Below, one piece after another: positions 5,561 to 6,014 of a stretch of DNA of 6,014 nucleotides (the first letter of the stretch is position 1; each line of letters starts with the position of its first letter). The notes under the pieces were generated by a model, which was given only the letters and a program-made list of their open reading frames with translations, was not told the origin of the DNA and made no database searches. Position numbers and translations under genes: made by a program. This DNA is from Pseudomonadota bacterium. GTDB taxonomy: Bacteria; Desulfobacterota; WTBG01; CAIYCZ01. The DNA lies in contig JAPLIX010000440.1 in NCBI GenBank assembly GCA_026388865.1, positions 1 through 6,014 on the forward strand, written 5' to 3'.

Positions 5561-5616
5561 CATTCACCAATTGACCCATTCACCCATTCACCTATTTACC
5601 TATTCACCGATTCACC
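5561..5616. repeat. Octamer tandem array, seven units of NATTCACC
   Basis: Seven contiguous 8-nt units follow the heptamers directly: CATTCACC, AATTGACC, CATTCACC, CATTCACC, TATTTACC, TATTCACC and GATTCACC, with a partial unit GATTT after them. The first base varies most. The shared TTCACC core indicates a common origin with the outer heptamers, with the period changing from 7 to 8 at 5560/5561. Confidence 0.88.
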
Positions 5617-5671
5617 GATTTAATCTGCCAGTATTGCAATTAATAATTCCCAGCACTAATATTATATTCAT
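5612..5671 (-). CDS. Candidate 19-residue ORF running into the octamer array
   Basis: Seen: AAGGGGGTGAAAT precedes ATG 5671, with five G at 5682-5678. The product is MNIILVLGIINCNTGRLNR, hydrophobic at the start, and its TGA (5614-5612) falls inside the octamer array. It begins 23 nt after the stop of the superoxide-reductase-like gene, a normal position for the next gene of an operon. It may be the remaining 5' end of a gene cut off by the repeats, a small membrane peptide or chance. Confidence 0.25.
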   Translation of the reverse strand: MNIILVLGIINCNTGRLNR

Positions 5672-5694
5672 ATTTCACCCCCTTCGGTATTTTT

Positions 5695-6014
5695 TTATCG
5701 CACGGATATAGTTTTAGCAGCCGGGCCTTTGTTGCCGTGAAGATTGCAATTGGCCTCTGCTTTAATTTCCAGCGGGCCCGTCACCTTATACTGTATCTCG
5801 CGGGTGAACGGCACTCCCTCCGGCAGTGACATCCACCCGAACTCCCAGCGGCCTGCCTCTTTCCCGTTTACCATGATATAAACCCAATTTACGTGATGGA
5901 ACATGTTGTTGCCGTTATGGGTCACGGTGACTTTAACGGTTATCTCCGTCCCCGGCGCCGCGCTTTCCGGCGCTTCTATTGTGACCGCCGCCTTGTTGGC
6001 AAACGCATCGGTTG
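5695..6014 (-). CDS. Desulfoferrodoxin/superoxide-reductase-like protein, C-terminal 105 residues (5' end outside window)
   Basis: Seen: the frame is open from the window edge to TAA 5697-5695, so the GTG/ATG codons near 5925 are internal. The visible part has TVKVTVTHNGNN (25-36), HHVNWVYIMVNGKEAGRW (39-56), which resembles the H-[YF]-I-x-W-I strand of the family, and CNLHG (89-93). Family knowledge: superoxide reductases bind a non-haem iron through four His and one Cys; the Cys and last His are in a CNxHG motif with this spacing, and two His lie in HPx(n)HYI. Matching candidates here are H32, H39 or H40, C89 and H92. The remaining ligand, normally in EKHxP about 20-25 residues before the second His, has no counterpart in residues 1-31; NKAAV (6-10) lies where it would be expected. 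Inference: a superoxide-reductase-fold iron protein, possibly with altered coordination. The N-terminal region (leader or rubredoxin-like domain) is not visible. Confidence 0.68.
   Translation of the reverse strand, partial: TDAFANKAAVTIEAPESAAPGTEITVKVTVTHNGNNMFHHVNWVYIMVNGKEAGRWEFGWMSLPEGVPFTREIQYKVTGPLEIKAEANCNLHGNKGPAAKTISVR

Noticed and set aside
5491..5616. The tandem arrays as a CRISPR array.
   Set aside because: Units are 7-8 bp and contiguous with no spacers. This is simple tandem repetition.
5342..5623. Plus-strand ORF with a Pro/Phe/Ser-rich repetitive C terminus.
   Set aside because: It is korA antisense followed by translation of the tandem repeats. The repetitive peptide is a by-product of the array.
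5476..5694. A sigma-70 promoter for korA in the spacer, for example TATAAT-like sequence near 5660.
   Set aside because: No -35 at suitable distance was found. korA may be transcribed from upstream of the window or from a promoter type I cannot recognise.

Overview
The window reads as a stretch of chromosome from an anaerobic or microaerophilic bacterium with a low-redox central metabolism. The main evidence is a two-subunit, ferredoxin-dependent 2-oxoacid oxidoreductase (korA, korB), a class II fumarase and the end of a superoxide-reductase-like protein. No marker gene fixes the taxon. All supported genes are on the minus strand, so transcription runs from high to low coordinates.

In the direction of transcription: (1) 6014-5695, the C-terminal 105 residues of a desulfoferrodoxin/superoxide-reductase-like protein. 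(2) 5694-5476, a spacer with a 19-codon ORF and two abutting tandem arrays: octamers (ATTCACC plus one base), then ten heptamers whose core is six TTTCCCC copies. On the transcribed-sense strand that core is six GGGG tracts with AAA loops, a textbook G-quadruplex motif about 33 nt before korA. (3) 5475-2917, korA (fused gamma-alpha subunit) and korB, separated by 3 nt. (4) 2914-2412, a four-helix-bundle (S23/IVS-type) gene bracketed by degenerate heptamer arrays in inverted orientation. It looks like a cargo unit placed between korB and fumC. (5) 2394-1015, class II fumarase. (6) 983-790, a small downstream gene whose well-placed ATG is one frame off a 64-codon reading frame, so it appears frameshifted at its start. 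(7) 789-430, an AT-rich intergenic region with a near-consensus sigma-70 promoter, a 13-codon ORF with its own ribosome binding site, a terminator-like hairpin and a cluster of TAGCA/TGCTA inverted repeats. (8) 429-1, the start of an exported FG-GAP/VCBS-repeat protein cut by the window edge.

KorAB interconverts 2-oxoglutarate (or another 2-oxoacid) plus CoA with the acyl-CoA and CO2, using ferredoxin. Fumarase hydrates fumarate to malate. Their co-orientation suggests an oxidative or reductive TCA-cycle segment. The FG-GAP gene has its own promoter and belongs to another transcription unit. No complete undescribed multi-gene system is visible. The most distinctive features are the korA leader arrays with the G4 motif, the inverted heptamer arrays around the four-helix-bundle gene, and the leader-ORF/hairpin arrangement before the FG-GAP gene.
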